From: Rhodohalobacter mucosus
GTDB lineage: Bacteria; Bacteroidota; Rhodothermia; Balneolales; Balneolaceae
NCBI RefSeq assembly: GCF_003150675.1
Contig: NZ_QGGB01000003.1
Span: forward strand, 186,001-250,000
DNA: 64,000 bases
Direction of reading: 5' to 3'
Under the pieces are notes generated by a model, which did no database searches, was not told where the DNA came from, and worked only from the letters and a program-made list of their open reading frames with translations. Within the stretch, counting starts at the first letter, position 1; the number at the start of each line of letters is the position of its first letter. The position numbers were made by a program, and so were the translations under genes. This document shows positions 44,799-52,465 of this stretch, piece after piece.

Positions 44799-44931
44799 CC
44801 CTGAACCCTGAACCCTGAACCCTGAACCCTGAACCCTGAACCCTGAACCCTGAACCCTGAACCCTGAACCCTGAACCCTGAACCCTGAACCCTGAACCCT
44901 GAACCCTGAACCCTGAACCCTGAACCCTGAA
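44799..44931 (+). repeat. Tandem heptamer (CCCTGAA)19
   Basis: Nineteen perfect, uninterrupted CCCTGAA units fill 133 bp. The same unit occurs seven times at 4776-4824. Perfect identity of all units suggests ongoing slippage. It ends 43 bp before the truA start codon. Confidence 0.98.
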
Positions 44932-44938
44932 ACATAAA

Positions 44939-44970
44939 ACCTCCGCGGCCTCTGTGTCTCTGCGGTGAAT
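44939..44970 (+). repeat. Dispersed repeat D, copy 4
   Basis: AACCTCCGCGGCCTCTGTGT followed by CTCTGCGGTGAA ends four bases before the truA ATG; it is the closest copy to a start codon. Confidence 0.75.
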
Positions 44971-44974
44971 CACT

Positions 44975-45712
44975 ATGCCCCGATACAAACTCACCTTTGA
45001 ATATGACGGCACCGGCTTCAGCGGCTGGCAGGTTCAGCCCGAGGCGCGTACGGTTGAGGGAGTGGCGGAGGAGGCGTTTTCCACGCTCTACCAGCAGCCG
45101 GTGGATTTGATAGGCCAGGGGAGAACCGACGCGGGCGTTCATGCCATGGCTCAGACAGCACATGCGGACCTGCCGGACGTTTATACGGCAAAACGTATTC
45201 TTCATGCCATGAAAGGACTGCTGCCTGACGATGTTGCCCTCTTGCAGATAGAAAAATCAGACCCGCAATTTCATGCCAGGTTCAATGCCCGGTCACGCAG
45301 GTACAGGTACGATGTTCATACACGGCCTTCGCCGCTGAACAGACACAGATACTGGATAGTTAACGGAGATATCGATGAAAGTATTCTGACCGTCTGTGCG
45401 GGAAAAATTATCGGTAAACAGGATTTCAAAAATTTTTGTATCCCGCCGGATACGGAAAAGATGACCACAGAGTGCACAATTCTCTTCAGTGAATGGAAAT
45501 CCTTCCCATCCGGGTTCGGATTCACATACCACATCGAGGGAAATCGATTTCTAAGGCACATGGTTCGACGTCTTGTTGGTGGCATGGTTCACACTGCCCA
45601 GGGGAAAATGTCCATAGATGATTTTGAATCCCTTTTGAACGGGCCTGAGCAAAAGCAAAAAGCCTTTTCCGCACCAGCACACGGACTCACTTTGATGGAA
45701 GTGAAGTATTGA
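44975..45712 (+). CDS. truA: tRNA pseudouridine synthase A
   Basis: TruA converts uridines 38-40 of the tRNA anticodon stem to pseudouridine. The 245-residue protein has LTFEYDGTGFSGWQVQP (5-21), the catalytic Asp in GQGRTDAGVHAMAQTAH, FHARFNARSRRYRYDV and NRFLRHMVRRLVGGM. Length and motifs are standard. The upstream space is a D repeat and 19 heptamers rather than an obvious promoter. TATTGAG heptamers begin at its stop codon. Confidence 0.95.
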   Translation: MPRYKLTFEYDGTGFSGWQVQPEARTVEGVAEEAFSTLYQQPVDLIGQGRTDAGVHAMAQTAHADLPDVYTAKRILHAMKGLLPDDVALLQIEKSDPQFHARFNARSRRYRYDVHTRPSPLNRHRYWIVNGDIDESILTVCAGKIIGKQDFKNFCIPPDTEKMTTECTILFSEWKSFPSGFGFTYHIEGNRFLRHMVRRLVGGMVHTAQGKMSIDDFESLLNGPEQKQKAFSAPAHGLTLMEVKY

Positions 45713-45734
45713 GCATTGAGTATTGAGTATTGAG
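45708..45734 (+). repeat. TATTGAG heptamers at the truA stop
   Basis: TATTGAG, CATTGAG, TATTGAG and TATTGAG follow each other; the first unit contains the TGA stop codon of truA (45710-45712). Similar TATTGAG units follow the stop of the export gene at about 43.0 kb. Confidence 0.8.
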
Positions 45735-45785
45735 AAGCAGGTGCCTTAATAAGGTTGAGGATATTTTATTATGCTTATCCATTCT

Positions 45786-46233
45786 CGGTTGCTCGGTTGC
45801 TCGGTTCCTCCGTTCCACCGTTCATCTGTTCTCCATGTTACGGAGGAACATCTGATCGGTAGCCCAACGGGCACCGGCAGCCGAGCCTCTGGGCTGGATC
45901 TTGGAAAAATCACGAAACAAATTCCAGAGCTTGCAGGCAATTTCCAGAGAACGAATTTCAGGATCTGTGCCAGCTCCTGCACATTTCTACCAAGTATCCC
46001 TCGAACTGCATCTTGGCGTTGTTTGTTATCCCGCCTCGGGGTTCACATTGCAGGCTATATACAACCCCGCGCTGACGCACGGGGCTATGAACATTCAACG
46101 CCTCCAGCGTTGGGCAATCTGCAGAGCCAGCGATGTGACGCGTTAACGTTTTGAAGTACTGCAATGTGAACACTTAATCGGTTCATCGGTTCATCGGTTT
46201 TCTGTTCCTCTGTTGTTCCGTTCTTCCGTTCAT
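45786..46233 (+). repeat. Dispersed element A, copy 3 (complete)
   Basis: It begins with octamers CGGTTGCT, CGGTTGCT, CGGTTCCT, CCGTTCCA, CCGTTCAT (45786-45825), then ATGTTACGGAGGAACAT (45835-45851, one mismatch in the palindrome), CTGATCGGTAGCCCAACGGG and a core unlike copy 2. The right half repeats CAACCCCGCGCTG...GCACGGGGC, TATGAACATTCAACGCCTCC (46085-46104), GTGACGCGTTAACG and TGTGAACAC. It ends with CGGTTCAT, CGGTTCAT and CTGTTCCT-type octamers. The rest of the 45713-46342 spacer shows no gene. Confidence 0.75.
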
Positions 46234-46342
46234 TTAGTTGTGTGAACCTTATTTCAGGATTATCTTCTCTCTATAAACTGACTTTCTGCCGCTTCACATC
46301 GATTTTATTTTTTATTGATCATTAAAATGATTTTCATCACGC

Positions 46343-47047
46343 ATGGCCGACCCCGAACTGGACGTACTGGTATCCGGAAAGACCTCGTTTAAAATTGAAG
46401 TCCCGTATCAGCTCATTGAATCCGGCCCAAAGGCCGAATCAAAACCATTGATTGTCTATTTGCACGGATTTGGAGAGAATGCTGAGACATTCCGTAATGA
46501 GTGTGAAGAGTTACTGGGTATTCCGGCTTATCACCTGTTTATTCAGGCCCCTTATCCGCTTTATGACCGCAGCAGGAAGAAGGAAGTTTCAGAGTGGGGC
46601 AGGGCATGGTATCTTTATGATGGAAATCAAAGCCAGTTTACCAGGTCCCTGGAATTGGCTTCTGAGTTTATTCAGGAGGTAATAGACAACCTGCTGAAAG
46701 TGATAAGCGTAAGCCGCATATGCGTATTCGGTTATTCAATGGGTGGTTACCTGGCAGGTTACTTTGCTCTTACCCGCTGGAAACATGTTAATGAGCTGAT
46801 TGTAGTGGGTGCCCGGATTAAATCAGAAGTACTAAACGATAAGTGGGAACATGTTAAACACCTGAATGTGCTGGCGCTTCACGGATCTGAAGATGATAAA
46901 GTAAAACCGGACCCTCAGCAGGCTGAAATCGACAAAATGAAAGAAAATGGAGTTCGTGCAGAGTTTATATTGGTCGGTGAAAGTCACTCCTTCAGCCAGG
47001 GATATGTTACTGAAGCGGCAGACTGGCTAAAAAAAAGGGGATATTAA
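46343..47047 (+). CDS. Alpha/beta-hydrolase (phospholipase/carboxylesterase type)
   Basis: The 234-residue hydrolase has LIVYLHGFGENAETF (oxyanion region), the nucleophile elbow VFGYSMGGYLAGYFAL (Ser of GYSMG), LALHGSEDDKVKP (catalytic Asp) and GESHSFS (catalytic His). This arrangement fits the carboxylesterase/YitV-like group; the substrate is unknown. No signal peptide is visible. It is followed after 74 bp by the response regulator gene on the same strand. Confidence 0.85.
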   Translation: MADPELDVLVSGKTSFKIEVPYQLIESGPKAESKPLIVYLHGFGENAETFRNECEELLGIPAYHLFIQAPYPLYDRSRKKEVSEWGRAWYLYDGNQSQFTRSLELASEFIQEVIDNLLKVISVSRICVFGYSMGGYLAGYFALTRWKHVNELIVVGARIKSEVLNDKWEHVKHLNVLALHGSEDDKVKPDPQQAEIDKMKENGVRAEFILVGESHSFSQGYVTEAADWLKKRGY

Positions 47048-47121
47048 AATTTTATGGGTTTTGTTAAAATTTTTTATCAATTTAGAGACCTGAAATTAAA
47101 GAAGAATCCGATAGACAAGTT

Positions 47122-47829
47122 ATGGCTACATCTGCAGACCATCAGAACGGAATGAAAATTCTGGTTATTGAGGATGATCCGACCGTACGCACCCTCGTTA
47201 AGGCGGTATTGGAGCATCGGGGCAATGAGGTTTCTGTTGCTGAAACAGCAACAGATGGACAAAATCTGGCTCTTGAGAACGATTTTAATATGATTATTCT
47301 GGACCTGCGTCTACCGGATGGAAACGGGTATGACGTTTGTCAGAAGATACGGGAAGAGGGGGTTACCACACCTGTATTGGTACTGTCAGCTGAGCACGAA
47401 ACCGATGTAAAAATCAAAATTCTGAACGTTGGGGCTGACGATTATCTCACCAAGCCGTTCAACAGTGAAGAACTGATGGCCAGGCTGGATGCCATTGCAC
47501 GGCGCTCGGTACCCAAAGGTGTTGAAAAAGAACTTGTTTGCGGAAACCTTAAGGTTGACCTGATTGCGCGAAAGATGATTATCCATGACAATGAAGTGGA
47601 CCTCACCAACAACGAGTTCAATCTGCTGGTCTATTTTATGCGCAATAAAGGCAAGGTGATCTCACAAGAGGAACTTGCCAAAAATGTGTGGAATATTCAT
47701 TTCGATACACAAACCAATTACATCAATGTGTATATCAGCTATCTTCGCAAAAAGATGCGTGAGCATACCGAATACGACTACATTGAAACCGTACGCAAGA
47801 AAGGCTTTATATTTCAGTGTGACGATTAA
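47122..47829 (+). CDS. OmpR/PhoB-type response regulator
   Basis: The 235-residue protein has a receiver domain (ILVIEDDPTVRTL, phospho-acceptor Asp in IILDLRLPDGNGYD, Lys in DDYLTKPFNSEEL) and a C-terminal winged-helix DNA-binding domain (LTNNEFNLLVYFMRNKGKVI, VYISYLRKKMREH, ETVRKKGFIF). It binds DNA as a dimer when phosphorylated. No sensor kinase is adjacent, so it is an orphan regulator here. ATG 47122 or ATG 47152 (MKILVIEDDP) may be the true start. A strong terminator follows. Confidence 0.92.
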   Translation: MATSADHQNGMKILVIEDDPTVRTLVKAVLEHRGNEVSVAETATDGQNLALENDFNMIILDLRLPDGNGYDVCQKIREEGVTTPVLVLSAEHETDVKIKILNVGADDYLTKPFNSEELMARLDAIARRSVPKGVEKELVCGNLKVDLIARKMIIHDNEVDLTNNEFNLLVYFMRNKGKVISQEELAKNVWNIHFDTQTNYINVYISYLRKKMREHTEYDYIETVRKKGFIFQCDD

Positions 47830-47863
47830 TCCTGGCTTTAACTGACCTCAGGATAAGAAATTC

Positions 47864-47907
47864 AAAAAACCCGGACGTTCATAATTATGAGCGTTCCGGG
47901 TTTTTTT
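47864..47907 (+). terminator. Rho-independent terminator of the response regulator gene
   Basis: CCCGGACGTTCAT (47870-47882) pairs with ATGAGCGTTCCGGG (47887-47900) with a small bulge, preceded by A6 and followed by T7 (47901-47907). It lies 35 bp after the stop codon. Confidence 0.9.
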
Positions 47908-47977
47908 ATGGTATGAATTTATAAATATCTCGCTCCGCCGCCGGCATTGTCTTATAGGAATCACAAAAGGAATAACG

Positions 47978-48513
47978 ACTGCCTTGCTTGCCGGCACTAA
48001 AGTACCGGCTGCTATATGTTGCCCTCGATGCCTCGGGTCTGGTTGTGTAGCCATAATCTTAGCCAAGACCAAACCCCGCAACTGCGGGGTGCCATATACG
48101 AACGAGACTGCCCTGCTTGCCGGAACTAAAGTACAGGCTGCTATATGTTGCCCTCGATGCCTCGGGTCTGGTTGTGTAGCCATAATCTTAGCCAAGACCA
48201 AACCCCGCAACTGCGGGGTGCCATATACGAACGGGACTGCCCTGCTTGCCGGAACTAAAGTACCGGCTGCTATATGTTGCCCTCGATGCCTCGGGCCTGG
48301 TTTTGTAGCCATAATCTTAGCCAAGACCAAATCCAGCAACTGCGGGATGCCATATACGAACGGGACTGCCCTGCTTGCCGGCACTAAAGTACCGGCTGCT
48401 ATATGTTGCCCTCGATGCCTCGGGCTTGGTTGTGTAGCCATAATCTTAGCCAAGACCAAACCCCGCAACTGCGGGGTGCCATATACGAGCGAGGGTTTCA
48501 ACCCTCGTGACCA
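47978..48513 (+). repeat. 129-bp tandem array, four units of element C
   Basis: Unit starts, set at CCGGNACTAAAG, are 47991, 48120, 48249 and 48378: an exact 129-bp period. Each unit has the hairpin order of element C (GCCGG/CCGGC, CCCTCGA-type, ACCCCGCA/TGCGGGGT, CGAACGAG). Only the last ends with the ACGAGCGAGGGTTTCAACCC hairpin. As 129 is a multiple of three, frames stay open on both strands (180 and 217 codons), but they lack initiation signals and have no family resemblance. Units differ at a few positions only. Confidence 0.95.
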
Positions 48514-48749
48514 CGTTGAGGAGTAATATTGGTGGATGATTAGAATAGCAACCCATTGGTATTCATACAGCTATTGAATACAATTTTTCTGCCTGCAGAT
48601 CATCCGGCGATCACCATACCCAGAGTAAAGACAAGGGAATAGAGCATTGAATGCTAAAGGTAAGCTGTTTATAAAACAAGATCTTACGGCAGATGATTTG
48701 CTCATTTAATGCCAGGCCTCATAAAAGTAGAAAATTGCTTTACTTCAAT

Positions 48750-48780
48750 CTCTGCGCCCTCCGCGCCTCCGCGGTGAATA
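48750..48780 (+). repeat. Dispersed repeat D, copy 5
   Basis: TCTCTGCGCCCTCCGCGCCT followed by CCGCGGTGAAT, 19 bp beyond the stop codon of the M23 peptidase gene. Confidence 0.65.
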
Positions 48781-48798
48781 TCCTCCGCAGAGAACCGA

Positions 48799-49773
48799 TT
48801 AATCCATCGACATCGGATTGTTCTCGGAGATCTCCCTGTACATTTGATACTCTTCAGGGGTGATATCAGCAAACAGGAAATTAAGCGGGTCAACGGATCT
48901 GCCGTTTACGCGAACTTCGTAGTGAAGATGGGGGCCTTCACTGACACCGGTATTACCTGTGTAGGCAACCAGCTGTCCCCGGTTTACCTTAGCTCCGGCA
49001 CGAATTCCCTCGGCGAAACCGGATAGATGTGCATATCGTGTCGTGTACCCAAAACCGTGATCAATTTCGAGCAGGTTGCCATATGTACCCCTGCGGCCGG
49101 CAAACTTCACAACTCCTTCGCCGGTGGAAAAAACTTCGGTTCCAATATCAGCTCTGAAATCAGCACCCTCGTGAAGCCGTTGATATTTGAGTACCGGATG
49201 TACCCGCATACCGTAACCGCTCAGCAGGATGCCGCTCAGAGGGCGTATGGCGGGCAGATGGCTCATTCGCTCCTGGTTCTCATTGTAGTATGCCTTAACC
49301 TCTTCAAATGACAATTTTTGGATATTCAGCCTTCGTTCGATGTTATCCAGCTTGGATGCGGTCCAGCGAAGAATTTCAGAGGCGTCTTCACTATACAGGT
49401 CAAATTCAGAATACACATCCGCACCACCCGTACCGGCCATCCGCTCTTCGTAGGAGATAGGCTCCAGTCCCAGAACCGATCGGTACATTTCATTATCCAA
49501 TTCCGCAATCGTATTCAGTCGGGTTTCCAGATCTACAATTGAACTCTTTGTAACTTCAAGCTGATCAAGCAGTACCTGGTTTTCAGCTTTCAGTGCGATT
49601 TCTGCCGGAGTACCGATACTGTAGGAGAGTATTGCAATGCCAATGCTTGCCAGCACAATTCCGTTGATAAGCCAAAAAGAGAGATTGTGTAGTGTTCGTT
49701 TTTTTCGTTCGTAGTGAACGGGAACAAACTCGCATCTTTCGGGGTCGTAGTAGTAATGGTTTGTATTCGCCAT
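48799..49773 (-). CDS. Membrane-anchored M23 family metallopeptidase
   Basis: The 324-residue protein has a short cytoplasmic tail, one transmembrane helix (about 31-52, FWLINGIVLASIGIAILSY), a coiled-coil stretch (about 60-100) and a C-terminal LytM/M23 domain with GYGMRVHPVLKYQRLHEGAD (first zinc His and Asp), TRYAHLSGF, and VSEGPHLHYEVRVNG (HxH). All zinc ligands are present, so it is likely an active peptidoglycan endopeptidase or an activator at the cell wall. It faces the periplasm. It is transcribed alone, leftward. Confidence 0.92.
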   Translation of the reverse strand: MANTNHYYYDPERCEFVPVHYERKKRTLHNLSFWLINGIVLASIGIAILSYSIGTPAEIALKAENQVLLDQLEVTKSSIVDLETRLNTIAELDNEMYRSVLGLEPISYEERMAGTGGADVYSEFDLYSEDASEILRWTASKLDNIERRLNIQKLSFEEVKAYYNENQERMSHLPAIRPLSGILLSGYGMRVHPVLKYQRLHEGADFRADIGTEVFSTGEGVVKFAGRRGTYGNLLEIDHGFGYTTRYAHLSGFAEGIRAGAKVNRGQLVAYTGNTGVSEGPHLHYEVRVNGRSVDPLNFLFADITPEEYQMYREISENNPMSMD

Positions 49774-49857
49774 ACGTCAGATGATGATCATATTTGAGCC
49801 TCAAAAATAAAAATAACGAACGCTATATATATAAAAGAGTAATTTAGAGCCAATTCG

Positions 49858-50886
49858 TTACTCAAAATCTCCTTCAAAATACTCAACGGCCCTTCTGGGC
49901 ATGTCTGAACCGGATTTTTTTTCAGAAATATGCTTCTTCACTTTCTTCTGGAACGCTTCCGCCGCATCATAACCATAATGTTTCAGCAGATAGTTCATTG
50001 CAATCACCTCGGCGATAACGGTAATGTTTTTACCGGGGGTAATGGGCAGATGTATCAGGGGTATTTGGGTACCGAGTATCTCAACTTCATCATGGTCGAG
50101 GCCGGTCCGGTTAATTTTTTCCGTATCCTGCCAAAGAGATAATTCAAGAACAACCTCAAGCCGTTTTTGATATCGTATCGCCCGAATGCCAAACATCGAC
50201 ATCACGTCAATAACGCCAAGCCCCCTGATCTCCATAAAATGCTTATTCATTTCGGTGGCTGATGTCATAAGAACATTGCTCTTCTTGGTGATCATAACGA
50301 CATCATCCGAAACCAGCCTGTGCCCCCTCTCAACCAGATCGAGAGCTACTTCACTCTTCCCAAGACCTGATTTACCCGCAATGAGGATGCCAATGCCGTA
50401 AACGTCAACCATGGTTCCGTGAAGCATCGTCTGCATGGCAAACAGATCTTCCAGGTAATCACGAAGCAGGTACATGAACCTCGTTGTCTCCATTTTGGTA
50501 CGGAAAACCGGCACTTTGCGGTCGTCAGCCAGCCTGAGAAGGGCAGAGGAGAGTTTGTTATTATCCGTCAGAAAAATGACGGGAATGTCGAATGAAACGA
50601 GTCTGCTGAATGCTTCCTTTTGTTTGTCGGGTGACAGATTATCCAGAAACTGGCACTCCGTGTTACCGATAATCTGTATCCGCTGAAACGTAAACAGCTT
50701 TACATAGCCCGCAAGGGCGAGTCCGGGCCGATGCAGGTCTGCCTCGGTAACAAACTTCTTTTCAGCCTGTGACTCTGCTGCACAACCTTCCAGATTTACC
50801 GGAATTTGCTTGTTCAGGCTCTCTATGAGCGCTGCAACCTGTACTTTTTCCCTTATCGGAATGGCTTCCTGATCACCGAAAAGCAT
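49858..50886 (-). CDS. hprK: HPr kinase/phosphorylase
   Basis: The 342-residue protein has the N-terminal HprK domain and the Walker A GIGILIAGKSGLGKSEVALD (about 165-184) followed by LVERGHRLVSDDVVMI and the HprK signature MEIRGLGVIDVMSMFGIRAI. It phosphorylates and dephosphorylates Ser of HPr-like proteins using ATP or PPi. No PTS genes are in the window; in many Bacteroidota relatives it works with an HPr-like protein outside a sugar transport system. It is 117 bp downstream of hpf on the same strand. Confidence 0.95.
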   Translation of the reverse strand: MLFGDQEAIPIREKVQVAALIESLNKQIPVNLEGCAAESQAEKKFVTEADLHRPGLALAGYVKLFTFQRIQIIGNTECQFLDNLSPDKQKEAFSRLVSFDIPVIFLTDNNKLSSALLRLADDRKVPVFRTKMETTRFMYLLRDYLEDLFAMQTMLHGTMVDVYGIGILIAGKSGLGKSEVALDLVERGHRLVSDDVVMITKKSNVLMTSATEMNKHFMEIRGLGVIDVMSMFGIRAIRYQKRLEVVLELSLWQDTEKINRTGLDHDEVEILGTQIPLIHLPITPGKNITVIAEVIAMNYLLKHYGYDAAEAFQKKVKKHISEKKSGSDMPRRAVEYFEGDFE

Positions 50887-51003
50887 AGCAGAGACGATTA
50901 TTTGATTTACTGTAATATACCAAAAAAAAGGCCCGCTAGTCTTTCCGGCCGGATAAAACCCTGAACATGCAGCAGGCCGCGTTTATATCAACCTAACAAC
51001 CCG

Positions 51004-51303
51004 TTAGTAATGCTCAAAATGTTTTGTTTTATACTTTCGAAGCTGCCGAACCGCATTATCCACGGCTTCACTGATAGCTTGTTCAAACGTTGGTGCTGCC
51101 TCAGACACGTTGATCAGGGTTTTCGGGACTTTCACGTTCAACTCAGCAATAGCCGGATTCTCATCGTCCTGACCCTGTGTCAGCACAATGTCACATACCA
51201 GGATTTTATCAAAAAATTGTTCCAGTTTTTCAACGGAACTTAGTGTAAACTCTTTAAGACTTGGGCTGCAGTCGAAATGCCTGGCTGTAAATGTGGTTTT
51301 CAT
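51004..51303 (-). CDS. hpf: Ribosome hibernation promoting factor, short form
   Basis: The 99-residue protein shows the HPF/RaiA fold: FTARHFDCSPSLKEFTLSSV, KILVCDIVLT, AELNVKVPKTLINVSE and EQAISEAVDNAVRQLRKYK. Short HPF binds the decoding centre of 30S subunits in stationary phase; the long-form C-terminal dimerisation domain is absent. A perfect AGGAGG lies nine bases before the ATG. It is 39 bp from the xerC-type gene on the same strand, an arrangement common in Bacteroidota. Confidence 0.93.
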   Translation of the reverse strand: MKTTFTARHFDCSPSLKEFTLSSVEKLEQFFDKILVCDIVLTQGQDDENPAIAELNVKVPKTLINVSEAAPTFEQAISEAVDNAVRQLRKYKTKHFEHY

Positions 51304-51342
51304 AATTGAGGGTCCTCCTTATGTGTAATGATAAATGGTAGA

Positions 51343-52281
51343 TTAAATGTTCTGTCTTTTAATATTGTTTTCGGCTCTTGGGTGGGCTTTGCTGTAAACA
51401 TTTTTAAGCCTTTCCACGCTGGTGTGGGTATAAATCTGTGTAGCTCCCAAACTGGCATGACCCAGAAATTCTTTAATTATCCGAATATCGGCACCTGCAT
51501 CGAGCATATGAGTTGCAAAACTGTGGCGGATCACATGAGGGCTCTTCTGAGTAATTTCACTTGTCTGAAGAAGGTAATGTTTCACAATATTCTGAACCTG
51601 TCTTGGATACATTCGTCTGCCGCGTGGAGCGATGAACATCGCTTTATAATCATTTCCGTCTGTTTTGGAAGAAAAGAGTTCCTCCCGTGACTTCAAATGA
51701 TTTTTACATGCTTTTATCGCTTCACCGCCAAGCGGTATAATACGCTGCTTGTTTCCTTTTCCGGTTACCTTTACCTGAGCAGCCCTGAGATCAATATCAT
51801 CAACATTCAATCCGGTCAGTTCACTAAGCCTCATGCCGGTGGAGTAGAAGAGCTCAAGAATGGCCCTGTGCTGAACAGTTTTTGCATCATCTGCGGAGGC
51901 AAGCTCCATCATACGGCTGATCTCCTCGGGCTGAACGGTTTTTGGCAGCCGCTTTTCAGCTTTTGGTACAATAAGCAGGTGGGCGGGATTTTTTTCTATC
52001 ACACCACGTGTAAACAGGTATTTAAAGAAAGAGCGAAGTGAAGCTGTTTTACGGGCAATTGAGTTGCGGGAAAACCCTTCTTCATTCAGTTTTCCGAGCC
52101 AGAGGCGAATATCAATGCGTTGAATATTGCCCGGATCAATTGAGAAACTATCCTGGCCCAATTCTTCCGATAGAAAAGAGACGAATTGCTCCAGGTCAGT
52201 TCTGTATGAAGTAATGGTATGTTCAGAGGCATTGCGTTCTACCTTCAGAAAACCAATATATTTCTCTATTTGGTCCGTCAT
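51343..52281 (-). CDS. xerC: Tyrosine recombinase XerC/XerD
   Basis: From ATG 52281 the enzyme has 312 residues. The N-terminal SAM-like domain (IEKYIGFLKVERNASEHTI) is followed by a catalytic domain with Arg in STGMRLSELTGLNVDDI, Lys in KVTGKGNKQRIIPL, HxxR in VIRHSFATHMLDAGADI, LGHASLGATQIYTH and the nucleophile Tyr in the VYSKAHPR region or IYTH stretch. A TTG three codons upstream is an alternative start. It likely resolves chromosome dimers at dif. XerC versus XerD cannot be told without a second copy for comparison. Confidence 0.9.
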   Translation of the reverse strand: MTDQIEKYIGFLKVERNASEHTITSYRTDLEQFVSFLSEELGQDSFSIDPGNIQRIDIRLWLGKLNEEGFSRNSIARKTASLRSFFKYLFTRGVIEKNPAHLLIVPKAEKRLPKTVQPEEISRMMELASADDAKTVQHRAILELFYSTGMRLSELTGLNVDDIDLRAAQVKVTGKGNKQRIIPLGGEAIKACKNHLKSREELFSSKTDGNDYKAMFIAPRGRRMYPRQVQNIVKHYLLQTSEITQKSPHVIRHSFATHMLDAGADIRIIKEFLGHASLGATQIYTHTSVERLKNVYSKAHPRAENNIKRQNI

Positions 52282-52465
52282 TAACTGCAATATAGCTTTT
52301 TTGTTACTTCAAATTAAATACAATGACTGAACAGATTGCTCCTCGATATGTTTCCGTTCCACTTTCGCCTTGCGGACGCTATGTTAGTTAAAACGTTAAT
52401 TATGCATGAACAGTTTGATTGAGATCAAGACCGTCTGTAAAAACGTTTATTCAAACGGATTGCAC

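Larger units (their letters stand above)
44663..44974. other. Spacer dominated by a heptamer tandem, upstream of truA
   Basis: 312 bp with no gene. A GGTACAGGGTACAAGGTACAAGGT-type heptamer run lies at about 44677-44700, followed by an A+T-rich piece, the (CCCTGAA)19 tract and a D repeat ending four bases before the truA start. Minus-strand frames through the tract encode only FRVQGSG repeats. Confidence 0.7.
47908..48798. other. Spacer holding the 129-bp tandem array
   Basis: Apart from the array at 47978-48513 and a D repeat at 48750-48780, nothing is recognised in this stretch between the convergent response regulator and M23 peptidase genes. The A+T-richer part at 48540-48740 shows neither genes nor hairpins of note. 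Confidence 0.55.

Noticed and set aside
44799-44931. Telomere-like sequence (TTCAGGG on the minus strand)
   Set aside because: It lies in the middle of a gene-dense region with genes on both sides, not at a replicon end.
44459-45205. Minus-strand frames rich in FRVQGSG repeats
   Set aside because: They are translations of the (CCCTGAA)19 tract and overlap wbpA-type and truA coding sequence on the other strand.
47978-48513. CRISPR-like array
   Set aside because: Units are 129 bp and contiguous with no variable spacers, and no cas genes are present.
47848-48526. Long open frames on both strands (217 and 180 codons) across the 129-bp array
   Set aside because: They exist because the period is a multiple of three; both strands are open at once, there is no ribosome-binding site or family resemblance, and the same hairpins occur as single non-coding copies elsewhere.
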